Notes: generated from the sequence alone by a model not told the origin. Positions 18,811 to 26,515 are shown, counted from the first letter of the stretch. The stretch is DNA of 38,338 bases from an uncultured Phascolarctobacterium sp. (GCA_900544885.1 UQWU01000015.1:1-38338), one strand, 5' to 3'. Made by a program: numbers and translations.

Positions 18811-20050
18811 TTTTTACTTTTGATACTTTTGCGATCTTGCTCCATGCTTCTGCAGCTGTAGTCTCCATGTCATCAAGTACATGTGCATAGATATTAAGCG
18901 TTACTGATGGACTGCTATGTCCTAAGCGCTGACTAACTACATTAAGGTTAACACCATGCTTGAGGAGCAACGTAGCATGAGTATGACGCATACTGTGGAT
19001 TGTATAGTCCTTAGATACACCAGCTGTACCTAACATTTTGTGATAATAACGTTTCCTAAAGTTGCTAACGCTAACTGGATTACCAACGGTATTCGTAAAA
19101 ACAAGATTATCCGTATTGATAAATTTATCCCCAACCAACTTAGCATACTGGCTTTGATATACCATGTACCTATGTAACGTAGACATTACATCTGCATCAA
19201 TATAGATTACCCGACGAGACTTAAATGTTTTTGGCTCGTCATGTATATCAGCATAATCCGCAGTAGTAACGATTTGCATTTTAATTTTTATTTTTTGATG
19301 CTCAAAATCAACACAAGACCACCTCAATCCTCTAAGCTCACCACAACGCATACCACTTGCCAGTGCTAGATTAACAAAATTATAATAACACATCTTAAGA
19401 TACCGCGTTCCGATGTTGTGTTTGATATATTTAGGATTTTGCACGCCGTATGTTACATACTCGCCAGCTTTTGCAACCTCCAACAGCTTGGCTACTTGTT
19501 CCTCGTTGATGACTACTATTTTACTCGGCTCTTTTTTGGGTGGTTTAGTACCACTAACAGGGTTTTTGCTTAAGTAGCCGTTCTGGATTGCTATGTCAAA
19601 TGCAGCCTTCAGGTAACGTCGCATACAACGTATGGTCTCAGACGATAACCCTTGTTGCTTAGCACCACCATGTAAGAGCAAATCATTAAAAATATGTTGC
19701 AGCTCTAACCCTGTAATAGTATGCAGTTGTCTGTCACCGATATATGGATACACATAACGCACCCTATCCCTATAATTTTCATAGGTTTTTTGCTTGCAAC
19801 TAGTTTTGACATAAACATCTAACCATCGTTGTAACCATGTCCTGACAGTTATATTTTTAGCTTGTATATTGTCTAAAGCCAATTTAGCATTAAAATCACG
19901 CACCTTGTCACGCAATTTTAATTTAGTCTTAGCAGATATTTTTTTTGTCACGTGCTCTCCATTTGCTAATGTGTAGTGTATTGTCTGCACCCATAACCGC
20001 TTACCATTATCAAAAAATAATGACCCATCACCATATATGCCCCTAGCCAT
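18803..20050 (-). CDS. int: tyrosine recombinase / phage-type integrase
   Basis: Site-specific recombinase of 415 residues with the usual phage/ICE architecture. An N-terminal AP2-like arm-binding domain ('GSLFFDNGKRLWVQTIHYTL') is followed by a SAM-like core-binding domain (~65-170) and the catalytic domain. Catalytic residues visible are R234 ('ASGMRCGELRGLRW'), H352 and R355 ('HSMRHTH'), 'RLGHSS', and the nucleophile Y388 ('NIYAHVL'). It is the last gene of a three-gene leftward operon. It overlaps the xis-like gene by eight bases. An orphan tRNA half about 2 kb away is the likely attachment-site family target. Confidence 0.95.
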   Translation of the reverse strand: MARGIYGDGSLFFDNGKRLWVQTIHYTLANGEHVTKKISAKTKLKLRDKVRDFNAKLALDNIQAKNITVRTWLQRWLDVYVKTSCKQKTYENYRDRVRYVYPYIGDRQLHTITGLELQHIFNDLLLHGGAKQQGLSSETIRCMRRYLKAAFDIAIQNGYLSKNPVSGTKPPKKEPSKIVVINEEQVAKLLEVAKAGEYVTYGVQNPKYIKHNIGTRYLKMCYYNFVNLALASGMRCGELRGLRWSCVDFEHQKIKIKMQIVTTADYADIHDEPKTFKSRRVIYIDADVMSTLHRYMVYQSQYAKLVGDKFINTDNLVFTNTVGNPVSVSNFRKRYYHKMLGTAGVSKDYTIHSMRHTHATLLLKHGVNLNVVSQRLGHSSPSVTLNIYAHVLDDMETTAAEAWSKIAKVSKVKKI

Positions 20051-20243
20051 CTATCGGCACCTCACATTTGTAATCTCTACAAAAATCATCAACCCAGTAC
20101 GCAGGGATTAACGCTTTTGTGCCAAAATATTTAGCTGGTATGCACCCTTTTTTAATTCCGTTGTAAATGCTAGCTTTGCTAATAGCATTGCCTATAATGA
20201 TGTGTAATTCGCTCACAGTATAAAAATTTTTCCTCATTTTCAT
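20043..20243 (-). CDS. xis: excisionase-like small DNA-binding protein
   Basis: A 66-residue basic protein with a winged-helix-like pattern ('FYTVSELHIIIG', 'KASIYNGIKKGCIPAKYFGT', 'LIPAYWVDDFCRDY') typical of small excisionase/AlpA-type proteins. It sits immediately upstream of int and overlaps it, the common arrangement for an integrase and its directionality factor. Its ATG overlaps the stop of the upstream gene (ATGA). An internal ATG two codons later is also possible. Confidence 0.75.
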   Translation of the reverse strand: MKMRKNFYTVSELHIIIGNAISKASIYNGIKKGCIPAKYFGTKALIPAYWVDDFCRDYKCEVPIDG

Positions 20244-21037
20244 TCACACCCTTCGTCTTTCCGCTTATTTTGATTGGTATCAAAATCATCAATAATATAT
20301 CCAACGCCTTTGCATATTGGGCAATCAGATACAGAGAGGTAAACAACAGGTGACCCATCTGCACGTTTAGTGTCTATATAGTTATTAATTTTTCCCCCGC
20401 CTTTGCATCTAGGACACACTTTTTTATCTGCACTTTTGCTAAGTATGCAATTAATAATATATCCTGTATTACTTTTGATATCAGACGGCATATGGTTAAG
20501 AGCATAATCAATACCTCTTTTTATTTCCGCTAAATTACATTTTTTAAGTATCTCTATACCCCGTTTCGATTGCGGCGCTATACTATGCTCTCGCAAAAGA
20601 TTACACTTTTGCTCATAATCAATGTCCGTTGCAGGCTTTTTTTTACAATCGTTCGCGGTGCTTGTTGTCGTATTATCACACTCACTCTCAGCTCTAAATC
20701 TGTATCTTTTTTTGGTTTCTATTACTAATATGCTTAATATATCCTCATGTATGGTTTTTGAGATAAGGTATGATGCTTTACTGATTTTGTTGTGGATAGG
20801 CCAGTCCATAATAATGTAACGATAATCGTCGTATTTATACACATAACCATTATTAATCAGCTCTTGTATACTATCATCAAATCCATCATACACTCGCGAT
20901 AAAAAATCGGTATTATCGATCACTCCTATACCATCAGTACATGTTAGCAGGCAGAAATATATTAATTGTGCATCCTTACTCATGCGGGTAAATTTGCTCG
21001 ATTTCACGATTTCTATAGATATCATCTTATAACTCAT
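20240..21037 (-). CDS. phage-type replication protein with winged-helix N-terminus and zinc ribbon
   Basis: A 265-residue protein. The N-terminus ('MISIEIVKSSKFTRMSKDAQLIYFCLL', shown in part) resembles phage replisome-organiser/primosome proteins with a winged-helix fold. A central basic helical part follows. The C-terminus has two CxxCxGxG motifs (C208/C211 and C239/C242) about 30 residues apart, like a DnaJ-type zinc ribbon. Likely role: initiating replication of the small element that also encodes xis, int and the divergent repressor. It is first in the leftward operon, with AAGGAGG before ATG and a promoter at 21083-21110. Confidence 0.65.
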   Translation of the reverse strand: MSYKMISIEIVKSSKFTRMSKDAQLIYFCLLTCTDGIGVIDNTDFLSRVYDGFDDSIQELINNGYVYKYDDYRYIIMDWPIHNKISKASYLISKTIHEDILSILVIETKKRYRFRAESECDNTTTSTANDCKKKPATDIDYEQKCNLLREHSIAPQSKRGIEILKKCNLAEIKRGIDYALNHMPSDIKSNTGYIINCILSKSADKKVCPRCKGGGKINNYIDTKRADGSPVVYLSVSDCPICKGVGYIIDDFDTNQNKRKDEGCE

Positions 21038-21075
21038 ATTGTAATAACCTCCTTGTCCTTCCCTATACTTAAATA

Positions 21076-21129
21076 GTCTGCTATAATATAAGATACAAAT
21101 TAACTATCAAAGCACTTGTATTAGCAGAC
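21076..21129. promoter_or_regulatory. inverted repeat around the leftward promoter (candidate operator)
   Basis: GTCTGCTA (21076-21083) and TAGCAGAC (21122-21129) are perfect 8-bp inverted copies. They bracket the -10 and -35 of the leftward promoter. This is where a lysogenic-type repressor encoded by the divergent gene could bind. Binding is inferred. Confidence 0.5.
21083..21110 (-). promoter_or_regulatory. leftward promoter of the replication-xis-int operon
   Basis: On the minus strand a TTGATA -35 (21105-21110) is followed after 16 bases by TATTAT (21083-21088). Transcription would start about 40 bases upstream of the replication gene's start codon. Confidence 0.6.
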
Positions 21130-21149
21130 CCTAATCTTTGATTTTAGTT

Positions 21150-21193
21150 ATTTTAAATCATCAATTTTCTTTATTATATCACTGATTTAAAAT
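21150..21193. promoter_or_regulatory. 11-bp inverted repeat upstream of the XRE repressor (candidate operator)
   Basis: ATTTTAAATCA (21150-21160) and TGATTTAAAAT (21183-21193) are perfect inverted copies 22 bases apart, just upstream of the repressor start. The position suits autoregulation. It is very AT-rich, so some risk of chance remains. Confidence 0.5.
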
Positions 21194-21220
21194 GATTACA
21201 ATAGGTTTATGAGGTAAATT

Positions 21221-21850
21221 ATGTCTATTTCAGCAATTTCTGTAATTAATTTCATTTCTTTACGCAATTCACACAATATATCAACAGCCAATTTAGCGTC
21301 AGCGTTACAATTAAAAAGCTCTGCTTCCATTACAAATATAGAAAAAGGAAAAGCAGCACCCTCCTATGAATTACTAGAACGTTATGTTGACATTTTTGGT
21401 GTAACATCCGATTGGCTAATGGGTAGAACTAATCAAATATATACCCAAGATAGTTTATTGACCGCAGAAAAACGATTATTTGCGCAACTACAGGATGTAG
21501 ATCCTAATGGCAAGCATTTTCAATTTTCACCTCTTTATCTCGATGAATCTAAACGGTCAGAATACTATTCTTATAAAGTGCGTGGCAATATTATTTTTCT
21601 TTTAAACATACAGTACATACCTCTAATTATAAATTTATTGGAATCTGAGAAATATAATCAAAATGCACAATCATTTATGGATAGACTGTTAAATAGAATC
21701 ATCTACCATAATGTTGAAGACTATTATGAAAATAAGTTGAACAAGAAAAGTAGACAACAGCTAGAATTATTATCCCAATTGCTTAATCGCAAATTGCTAG
21801 TAGCTCCATACGACATCGAAAAATATTTAAAACAACAACAAAACAAATAA
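21221..21850 (+). CDS. XRE-family phage-type repressor
   Basis: A 209-residue regulator. Residues ~10-70 form a Cro/C1-type helix-turn-helix ('STANLASALQLKSSASITNI' then 'EKGKAAPSYELLERYVDIFG'), ending in the common 'VTSDWLMGRT'. The rest is a helical domain with no visible Ser/Lys LexA-type peptidase dyad, so induction would not be by self-cleavage. It is transcribed away from the replication-xis-int operon and probably represses it. Preceded by GAGGTAAATT and followed by a strong terminator. Confidence 0.85.
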   Translation: MSISAISVINFISLRNSHNISTANLASALQLKSSASITNIEKGKAAPSYELLERYVDIFGVTSDWLMGRTNQIYTQDSLLTAEKRLFAQLQDVDPNGKHFQFSPLYLDESKRSEYYSYKVRGNIIFLLNIQYIPLIINLLESEKYNQNAQSFMDRLLNRIIYHNVEDYYENKLNKKSRQQLELLSQLLNRKLLVAPYDIEKYLKQQQNK

Positions 21851-21854
21851 CACC

Positions 21855-21910
21855 GTGGCTATGCCATTGGATTATACATAGTTATCCACAGGCATAGCCA
21901 CTTTATTTTT
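21855..21910 (+). terminator. rho-independent terminator after the repressor, with a DnaA box in the loop
   Basis: GTGGCTATGCC (21855-21865) pairs perfectly with GGCATAGCCAC (21891-21901) and is followed by TTTATTTTTG. The loop contains TTATCCACA (21882-21890), the exact DnaA-box consensus. The stretch 21911-22020 has no gene. Confidence 0.85.
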
Positions 21911-22020
21911 GTTATTGTTATTTTTATTTTTATTTGTTTAGGCACTTTTTTCGAATTTGTCGACTTCTTGTCGACCTAGCCTATTTTGCCCCTTTTTAAC
22001 TACATCCACAAAAACAACAA

Positions 22021-22054
22021 CCGCCCCCAAACCTAGTCTGGGAGCGGCTTTTTT
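22021..22054 (-). terminator. hairpin with T-runs beside the tRNA remnant
   Basis: CCGCCCCCA (22021-22029) pairs with TGGGAGCGG (22039-22047) with one mismatch. T-rich sequence flanks it on both strands. On the minus strand it directly follows the tRNA 3' end, as a tRNA terminator would, and it may also stop rightward transcription. Confidence 0.65.
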
Positions 22055-22055
22055 G

Positions 22056-22100
22056 TGGTGATCCCGGCCAGAGTCGAACTGGCGACCTACCGCTTAGGAG
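22056..22100 (-). tRNA. orphan 3' half of tRNA-Arg(CCT), probable integration att scar
   Basis: On the minus strand the sequence runs from the anticodon loop CTCCTAA through the 3' anticodon stem GCGGT. A variable loop, a perfect T-arm (GCCAG-TTCGACT-CTGGC), the acceptor 3' strand CGGGATC, discriminator A and encoded CCA follow. The 5' half is missing: the bases before the loop cannot pair with GCGGT. Integrases of tyrosine type commonly recombine inside the anticodon loop and leave such a duplicated 3' half at one end of an element. It is not a functional tRNA. Confidence 0.85.
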
Positions 22101-22279
22101 TTCGAGAAATCATAAATCTCTCTATATTTTTTACATATTACCGCAAAGGTAGGCTCTGTAAAGCTAGTACCCATCAGGCTTTTCCCGATATTCACCATAC
22201 TCTGTTTTTATCTTTTTATATCTATTTGCACCTTACTCCATCTTTTATTACAAAATAAGGTGCGAATAAGGTGCAGACA

Positions 22280-22489
22280 CGCACTGAAAATAGTTTCAAA
22301 CTCTCCAACGTAAGAAGAACAAACTGTTTTACCGGACTTAGATGCACCAGATATAAAAATCAGATTTCCTTTCATAGCTAAAGCTTTTCTAAATCTGTCA
22401 TCTATTGTTTCGTATTCATCTGATATTCACATAAGATATGTGTTTTCCGGAAACGATTTGGGGCTAAAAACATCTTCTATCTGATACAT
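22280..22489 (-). pseudogene. fragment of a P-loop ATPase gene with an in-frame stop
   Basis: Reading from ATG 22489 (behind AGGTGAG) gives MYQIEDVFSPKSFPENTYLM, then a TGA stop. In the same frame follow a charged helix and 'GNLIFISGASKSGKTVCSSY', which contains a Walker A motif (GASKSGKT). No full ATPase domain follows before the att-like tRNA remnant. It looks like the 5' end of a STAND- or AAA-type NTPase gene cut off by element integration and further broken by a nonsense mutation. The family assignment is tentative. Bases 22101-22279 hold no gene I can see, only repeated AAGGTGC words near 22228-22274. Confidence 0.6.
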
Positions 22490-22601
22490 TTAGCTCACCT
22501 ACCTTATTATAATTATATCACAGGGTGAAAAATTTTAACAATGGTATTGATGTTCTAAAAAAATAAGAGATTGGTGTACAATAACACGCAAAAAAGAATA
22601 T

Positions 22602-22641
22602 AAATGGTATCCGTTATATGTGAATCTAACAGATACCATTT
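22602..22641 (-). terminator. terminator after the ERF operon
   Basis: AAATGGTATC (22602-22611) pairs perfectly with GATACCATTT (22632-22641). T-rich bases lie on both sides, and the hairpin is just downstream of the last gene of the leftward operon. Confidence 0.75.
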
Positions 22642-22663
22642 TTTAGTTTATAAAATTACCATC

Positions 22664-23290
22664 CTACGCCGCATAGCTCGCCTGCTTCTGGCAATCCATA
22701 CATAACGGCTGACCAAACTTACTGACAGAGTAATTCAATACCTTCTCACTGATAGTTGTACCGCAACCACAGCATACTGCTACGGTTTCTTTGGGGACTG
22801 GTTGTTTTGCAGTAGCTTTTCTGCTAGTAACCGTTTTAGCCACAGGCTTATCCCCAACATTGTTCTCATCAGTGTTGGTGTCAGCCTCTGGGTCATCACC
22901 AGTAGCAATGCACAGGCTCATCATATAAGCATACTTGATTGCAGCTGTCTGAGCCTTCATTACTGCCTTATCGCCAGCATCCTGTCCGGAACCAATCCCA
23001 TAGAGGTCAACAGTTTCTCCACTTTCGCTGTCGATAATGCTGATTTTGACAATCACAGTAGCCAGATGCTCAGTATTTCCTTTAAGGTTGGTTACATCAC
23101 TAAATGATGCAATGCTAGGCTGGACTACTGTAGCCAGCTTATTTTTAGTCAGGGATTCATTGACCTTCTGCAGCACATCCTCAGCCGTGGCATATTTGTA
23201 ATGATGAAAGCTATTCACCCCATTCTTGCTGACGTAGCTACAGTCATTCATTACTGCCACGAGCTTTTTGGCAATTTTAGCGTTTTCCAT
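22664..23290 (-). CDS. erf: ERF-family single-strand annealing protein
   Basis: A 208-residue recombinase. The N-terminal ERF domain is recognisable by 'NSFHHYKYATAEDVLQKVNE', the central 'LATVIVKISIIDSESGETVD' and the signature 'GSGQDAGDKAVMKAQTAAIK' that leads into 'YAYMMSLCIATGDDPEAD'. ERF proteins anneal complementary single strands in phage and mobile-element recombination. A flexible Lys/Thr/Pro-rich linker leads to a C-terminal four-cysteine patch (CCGCG...CMDC), a possible small zinc finger. It is the last gene of a five-gene leftward operon that also encodes a nuclease, the usual partner of an annealing protein. Confidence 0.88.
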   Translation of the reverse strand: MENAKIAKKLVAVMNDCSYVSKNGVNSFHHYKYATAEDVLQKVNESLTKNKLATVVQPSIASFSDVTNLKGNTEHLATVIVKISIIDSESGETVDLYGIGSGQDAGDKAVMKAQTAAIKYAYMMSLCIATGDDPEADTNTDENNVGDKPVAKTVTSRKATAKQPVPKETVAVCCGCGTTISEKVLNYSVSKFGQPLCMDCQKQASYAA

Positions 23291-23305
23291 ATTAAATCAG
23301 CTCCT

Positions 23306-23593
23306 TTAATAATCCTGAGGAAACAGAACCGTAATAGTATCGTATTCAGTACCGCTCTGGCTTTCTGCAATAACCCATATTCTTCCCTTAGCTGTATCGT
23401 AAGCTCCATGAACTAAGTCATTATATTTCATAGCTTCCTCATTGAGCTGAATATCTTCTTCGCACAGATCTCCCCAATCCCTATTAAAGAAACGTCCTAA
23501 AGCAATAATAACTTGGGTCTTGAACTCCTCATCCAGCGCAGCATTGGCAATAGCCTTAGTCTGATAGATTTTAGCTTTAGCAAATAAGTTCAT
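23306..23593 (-). CDS. small conserved mobile-element protein of unknown function
   Basis: A 95-residue protein. I chose ATG 23593 because AAGGAGGAAG precedes it; the open frame extends further upstream but overlaps the nuclease gene. The pattern 'IIALGRFFNRDWGDLCEEDI', 'NEEAMKYND' and the C-terminal '...TITVLFPQDY' resembles a small family I associate with Firmicutes plasmids and ICEs. Its function is not known to me. It lies between the nuclease and ERF genes and may be an accessory of that recombination module. Confidence 0.6.
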   Translation of the reverse strand: MNLFAKAKIYQTKAIANAALDEEFKTQVIIALGRFFNRDWGDLCEEDIQLNEEAMKYNDLVHGAYDTAKGRIWVIAESQSGTEYDTITVLFPQDY

Positions 23594-23654
23594 AAATATC
23601 TTCCTCCTTGCATTTAGACATAAAACAGCAGGATGCGTTGCGTGCATCCTGCGT

Positions 23655-24545
23655 TCAAGCTGCTTTCTTAGCACTCTGCTTAACCATTCTTCCATAAGGG
23701 CAGTTGTCTACCACTGCACAGTAATCAGAGCATTTACGGTCATGCCAGCGTTCCTTGGTGCGACAGATAGGAGGCATATAGCCATTAGCCAGAGCCTCCT
23801 TCAGCTTTTTGGCCTTAGCTGCCATATAGCGTTTTACCCAATGGTCTGAAATCTTATTGATATGGATAATATAGACAGGCTTTGTAATATTACGTTCGGC
23901 AGCTATTCTAAGACTGTAATCACGGCACATGGCCTGAATCTCCATGCAGTCTACCTTAAATCCACGTTCCTCCAGCAGGATTCTGTAATAGTTTAGCTGA
24001 ATAGCCCAATCAAGCAAGTGGCGTACTCCATCGGTACGCCACTCTTTTTTCGTCTTAGGCTGACCCTTACGCAGACCAGTCTTATACACTTCGCCAGTAG
24101 GCACATCCACCTTGTAGTATCCCAAGGCTCTCATCAGCTTGTAGGAGCTTGTTACCTTATAATCCCCAAGGGTTTTGTCGCTCAGGTCGATAATCTGGCC
24201 ATACAGGTCAAATTTACCGCTTGTAACCTCATCTGAAAGCCGTTCCTCTGAAAGCATATTGCCATCCGTCTTATCCTCGTGAATGGTATGCACAGCACTG
24301 CCATGGATAGCGTACAGCTGCTGAACTGGATCAACAGCATAGTCAGAGGTCTTTTTCAGATAGGTTTCTCTCGTACCAGCAAGCAGCTCCGTTACTGTAG
24401 GCTCAGCAATTTTTCTGTCCAAAGATTCAGCTACAGCCCGCAAAGTAGGCAGGAACATACATCTTTGGGAATTAGGACAGCTATTCAGGCATTGGAATAT
24501 GGGAATATCGGTTCCGCTAGGGCAGGTAAATTTAGTAGCAGGCAT
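23655..24545 (-). CDS. PD-(D/E)XK-type nuclease with cysteine clusters (Cas4/RecB-like)
   Basis: A 296-residue protein. The nuclease core is suggested by D113 ('GKFDLYGQIIDL') and by D128-x-K130 ('LGDYKVTSS'), the spacing typical of PD-(D/E)XK enzymes. A His-containing helix lies before it ('IHGSAVHTIHE'). There are cysteines near the N-terminus (CPSG...CLNSCPNSQRC) and a second group at the C-terminus (C...C-SDYC...NCPYG). This is similar to the iron-sulphur clusters of Cas4/AddB-type nucleases. Together with the ERF annealing protein it probably forms an exonuclease-annealase pair. No cas1/cas2 genes or CRISPR array are nearby, so it is not evidence for CRISPR. It overlaps its upstream neighbour by one base. 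Confidence 0.75.
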   Translation of the reverse strand: MPATKFTCPSGTDIPIFQCLNSCPNSQRCMFLPTLRAVAESLDRKIAEPTVTELLAGTRETYLKKTSDYAVDPVQQLYAIHGSAVHTIHEDKTDGNMLSEERLSDEVTSGKFDLYGQIIDLSDKTLGDYKVTSSYKLMRALGYYKVDVPTGEVYKTGLRKGQPKTKKEWRTDGVRHLLDWAIQLNYYRILLEERGFKVDCMEIQAMCRDYSLRIAAERNITKPVYIIHINKISDHWVKRYMAAKAKKLKEALANGYMPPICRTKERWHDRKCSDYCAVVDNCPYGRMVKQSAKKAA

Positions 24546-25153
24546 TATGCTGCACTCCTTTCTTCATTTTCAACATCAAAGCTACGGATAGTACAATAAT
24601 CATCATCTTCATGGCAACATACGCTAGATATAGTGTTTTCCATATCATTCAGAGAGTTAATCTCGCTTACATCTACGCCCAGCTTTTCTCTGATATAGGT
24701 AATCATTCTGCTGAGAGAATCAAAATACTCGTGATGGAATTTGCCAAAGCAGCAGCAGTCAAGGTAGTAACGTTCCTTGAAAAAGATTCCTGCATAGTCA
24801 TTGGTAACAAACACGTCAAAGCCAGGTTCCTCAGAAACGTAGAGCAGGCGGATTTTATCGGCATATTTTTCCCTGATCAGCTTAAACAGTACGTCCATGT
24901 GAGGCGCCCAAGCAGAAATAATCTCTGCCTGAAAATAGTAATACGCTTCGTTACGGCTGATAATACCGTCACAGCCAGTAATATAATCACGTCTGTCAGC
25001 TTCAGCACCACTGTAGCCATGCTTTTTCAGCAAATCTGCTACCTTGCCTTCACAAGTAGTATCAAAGCAGCTTCTGAATTTATCAAAAAGCTGCTGGAGC
25101 AGGTTTTTGTCCATGCTACAGAACCACAGGGTATTCATGCAATCATTAGCCAT
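24545..25153 (-). CDS. YubB-type ferredoxin-like domain protein
   Basis: A 202-residue cytosolic protein. The opening 'MANDCMNTLWFCSMDKNLLQ' resembles the 'NWCxNxL' start of the YubB/api92-like ferredoxin-fold family found on plasmids and phages, and later 'ISAWAPHMDVLFKLIREKY' and 'YVSEEPGFDVFVTNDYAG' fit that fold. The molecular role is unknown. It lies between the DUF932 gene and the nuclease gene and ends overlapping the nuclease start, so the genes are co-expressed. Confidence 0.55.
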   Translation of the reverse strand: MANDCMNTLWFCSMDKNLLQQLFDKFRSCFDTTCEGKVADLLKKHGYSGAEADRRDYITGCDGIISRNEAYYYFQAEIISAWAPHMDVLFKLIREKYADKIRLLYVSEEPGFDVFVTNDYAGIFFKERYYLDCCCFGKFHHEYFDSLSRMITYIREKLGVDVSEINSLNDMENTISSVCCHEDDDYCTIRSFDVENEERSAA

Positions 25154-25171
25154 TTTTACACCTCCACAAAT

Positions 25172-26251
25172 TTACGCTGCTTTAGGAAGCAGAATCAGAT
25201 TACGCTTTTTTACAGCCTCTACGCCTTCATCAAGCAAAGTGCCACCAAGACGTTCCAGCTCTGTAGCACGGTTATAGTCAGGGATATCCTGAGAGCTGCG
25301 TGTTACTGCATTAACCAAGCCATAGTGAGAAAAATCGTTGCCCATGATAAAGTGACGGAGCACAGAAGCACGCTCCAGCTTATTCAGCACGTATCTGTCG
25401 CCCAGCATTTCTACAGTCTGCACAGGATTATCGCAGGTCTTAATATCCATTGCTGTACGCATTTTATCTACTGTCAGCATAAATTTTGCTTCGTCAACGG
25501 ATGCGCTGACAATATCCTGCACCTTCATAAAATATGCCTTATCGTCAGCTGCCAAGGTAGCATCAGAATACAGCTCGTAGGCGTTATCAGTATCCTCTAC
25601 CTGTCTGCCAGTATGATATTTCTTATGGGCAAGGTCTTTGGAAATCATGCCATTCTTGCAGACCAGACGATAGATAAGCGGCTCAACTTTTAATGCGCCC
25701 AAGCCAATCTCGCTGTTGCTGATGACAAAACCTGCCTGCACAACATCTCCCGGCACAATTTCTGTTTTCATGGTCTTATTGATTACCTTGATATACAGAT
25801 GAGTTTCCGTAATGTCGCAGCTGGCAATTTCACAGCCTTTCATCTGAGCAAGGACAGGCAGTACATGGTCAACCAGTTCCAGATTATCCAGTCTGCGGTA
25901 ACGGTCACTCAGGAAGGCTCTCAGCTTGCCGTCCAAGGTACGGAGCATACGTTTCTCAGGGTTCTTCATCAGCCAACCATTGATATTCTGGTCAAGAAGC
26001 TGGGGATATTCCAGACGCATACGTTCATAATACTTGTAGGGAATATTAAGGCGGTCAGCCAGCTGACGATGAGCAACGTCACCAATGCTATAGCTCAGAA
26101 CATCATTATCAGTGGCTACAGTCAACATACTCACGCCATTAGTGCTGCTTACATTAAGGCTACGGGTGTCAGCGATAAGATCCTGACGTACCTCACGTTG
26201 ACGTTCCAGCTCCTCGTAAAGATTTTGGATAGATTTGATTCCTTGTTTCAT
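25172..26251 (-). CDS. DUF932 phage/plasmid-like protein
   Basis: A 359-residue protein, first gene of the leftward recombination operon, with AGGAGGAATGAAC before ATG. Family features include 'IGDVAHRQLADRLNIPYKYY', 'RTLDGKLRAFLSDRYRRLDN', 'LYIKVIN' and 'GFVISNSEIGLGALKVEPLI', followed by 'RLVCKNGMI'. DUF932 proteins are common on plasmids, ICEs and phages, often beside ERF or RecT-type recombination genes. Their biochemical role is not established. Confidence 0.85.
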   Translation of the reverse strand: MKQGIKSIQNLYEELERQREVRQDLIADTRSLNVSSTNGVSMLTVATDNDVLSYSIGDVAHRQLADRLNIPYKYYERMRLEYPQLLDQNINGWLMKNPEKRMLRTLDGKLRAFLSDRYRRLDNLELVDHVLPVLAQMKGCEIASCDITETHLYIKVINKTMKTEIVPGDVVQAGFVISNSEIGLGALKVEPLIYRLVCKNGMISKDLAHKKYHTGRQVEDTDNAYELYSDATLAADDKAYFMKVQDIVSASVDEAKFMLTVDKMRTAMDIKTCDNPVQTVEMLGDRYVLNKLERASVLRHFIMGNDFSHYGLVNAVTRSSQDIPDYNRATELERLGGTLLDEGVEAVKKRNLILLPKAA

Positions 26252-26358
26252 TGTTCATTCCTCCTAAATTTTTGTTTGTTGGTTTGGTAGTAGATTCTCT
26301 ATGATAAATAACGGCGGCCTAGCACAAGGCTGCCATTAGGATTTTTAGGCATAGAAAA

Positions 26359-26384
26359 AGCCGTTGGCATTAACACCAACGGCT
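26359..26384 (-). terminator. terminator between the recombinase and the DUF932 operon
   Basis: AGCCGTTGG (26359-26367) pairs perfectly with CCAACGGCT (26376-26384). On the minus strand it is followed by TTTTTCTATG. It terminates leftward transcription from the restriction locus. It also lies between a promoter-like sequence at 26445 and the DUF932 gene, so attenuation is possible. Confidence 0.75.
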
Positions 26385-26419
26385 TCTTTGCTACGTTCCT
26401 ATGTTCCTTTGCAAGGGCA

Positions 26420-26450
26420 ATCCTGTATATCAGGATGCTTACAAATTATA
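26420..26450 (-). promoter_or_regulatory. extended -10 promoter with adjoining palindrome
   Basis: On the minus strand TGTGTATAAT (TATAAT = 26445-26450) forms an extended -10 without a clear -35. Just downstream, ATCCTG/CAGGAT around TATAT (26420-26436) is a palindrome overlapping the expected start point, a plausible operator. Confidence 0.4.
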
Positions 26451-26515
26451 CACAGTAATAATATATGACTGAAAAATTTTAAGATAACGTGAAAATAGTT
26501 GGCTGTTTAATAAAC

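Noticed and set aside
22055..22258. 67-codon open frame across the tRNA remnant
   Set aside because: Its first part is the antisense of the tRNA half and there is no convincing ribosome site.
23655..24545. Cas4-like nuclease as a sign of a CRISPR-Cas system
   Set aside because: No cas1, cas2 or effector genes and no repeat-spacer array are visible; the ERF context points to phage-type recombination.
24611..25693. 360-codon + strand frame opposite the YubB-like and DUF932 genes
   Set aside because: It is antisense to two well-supported genes of a compact operon and crosses their boundary.
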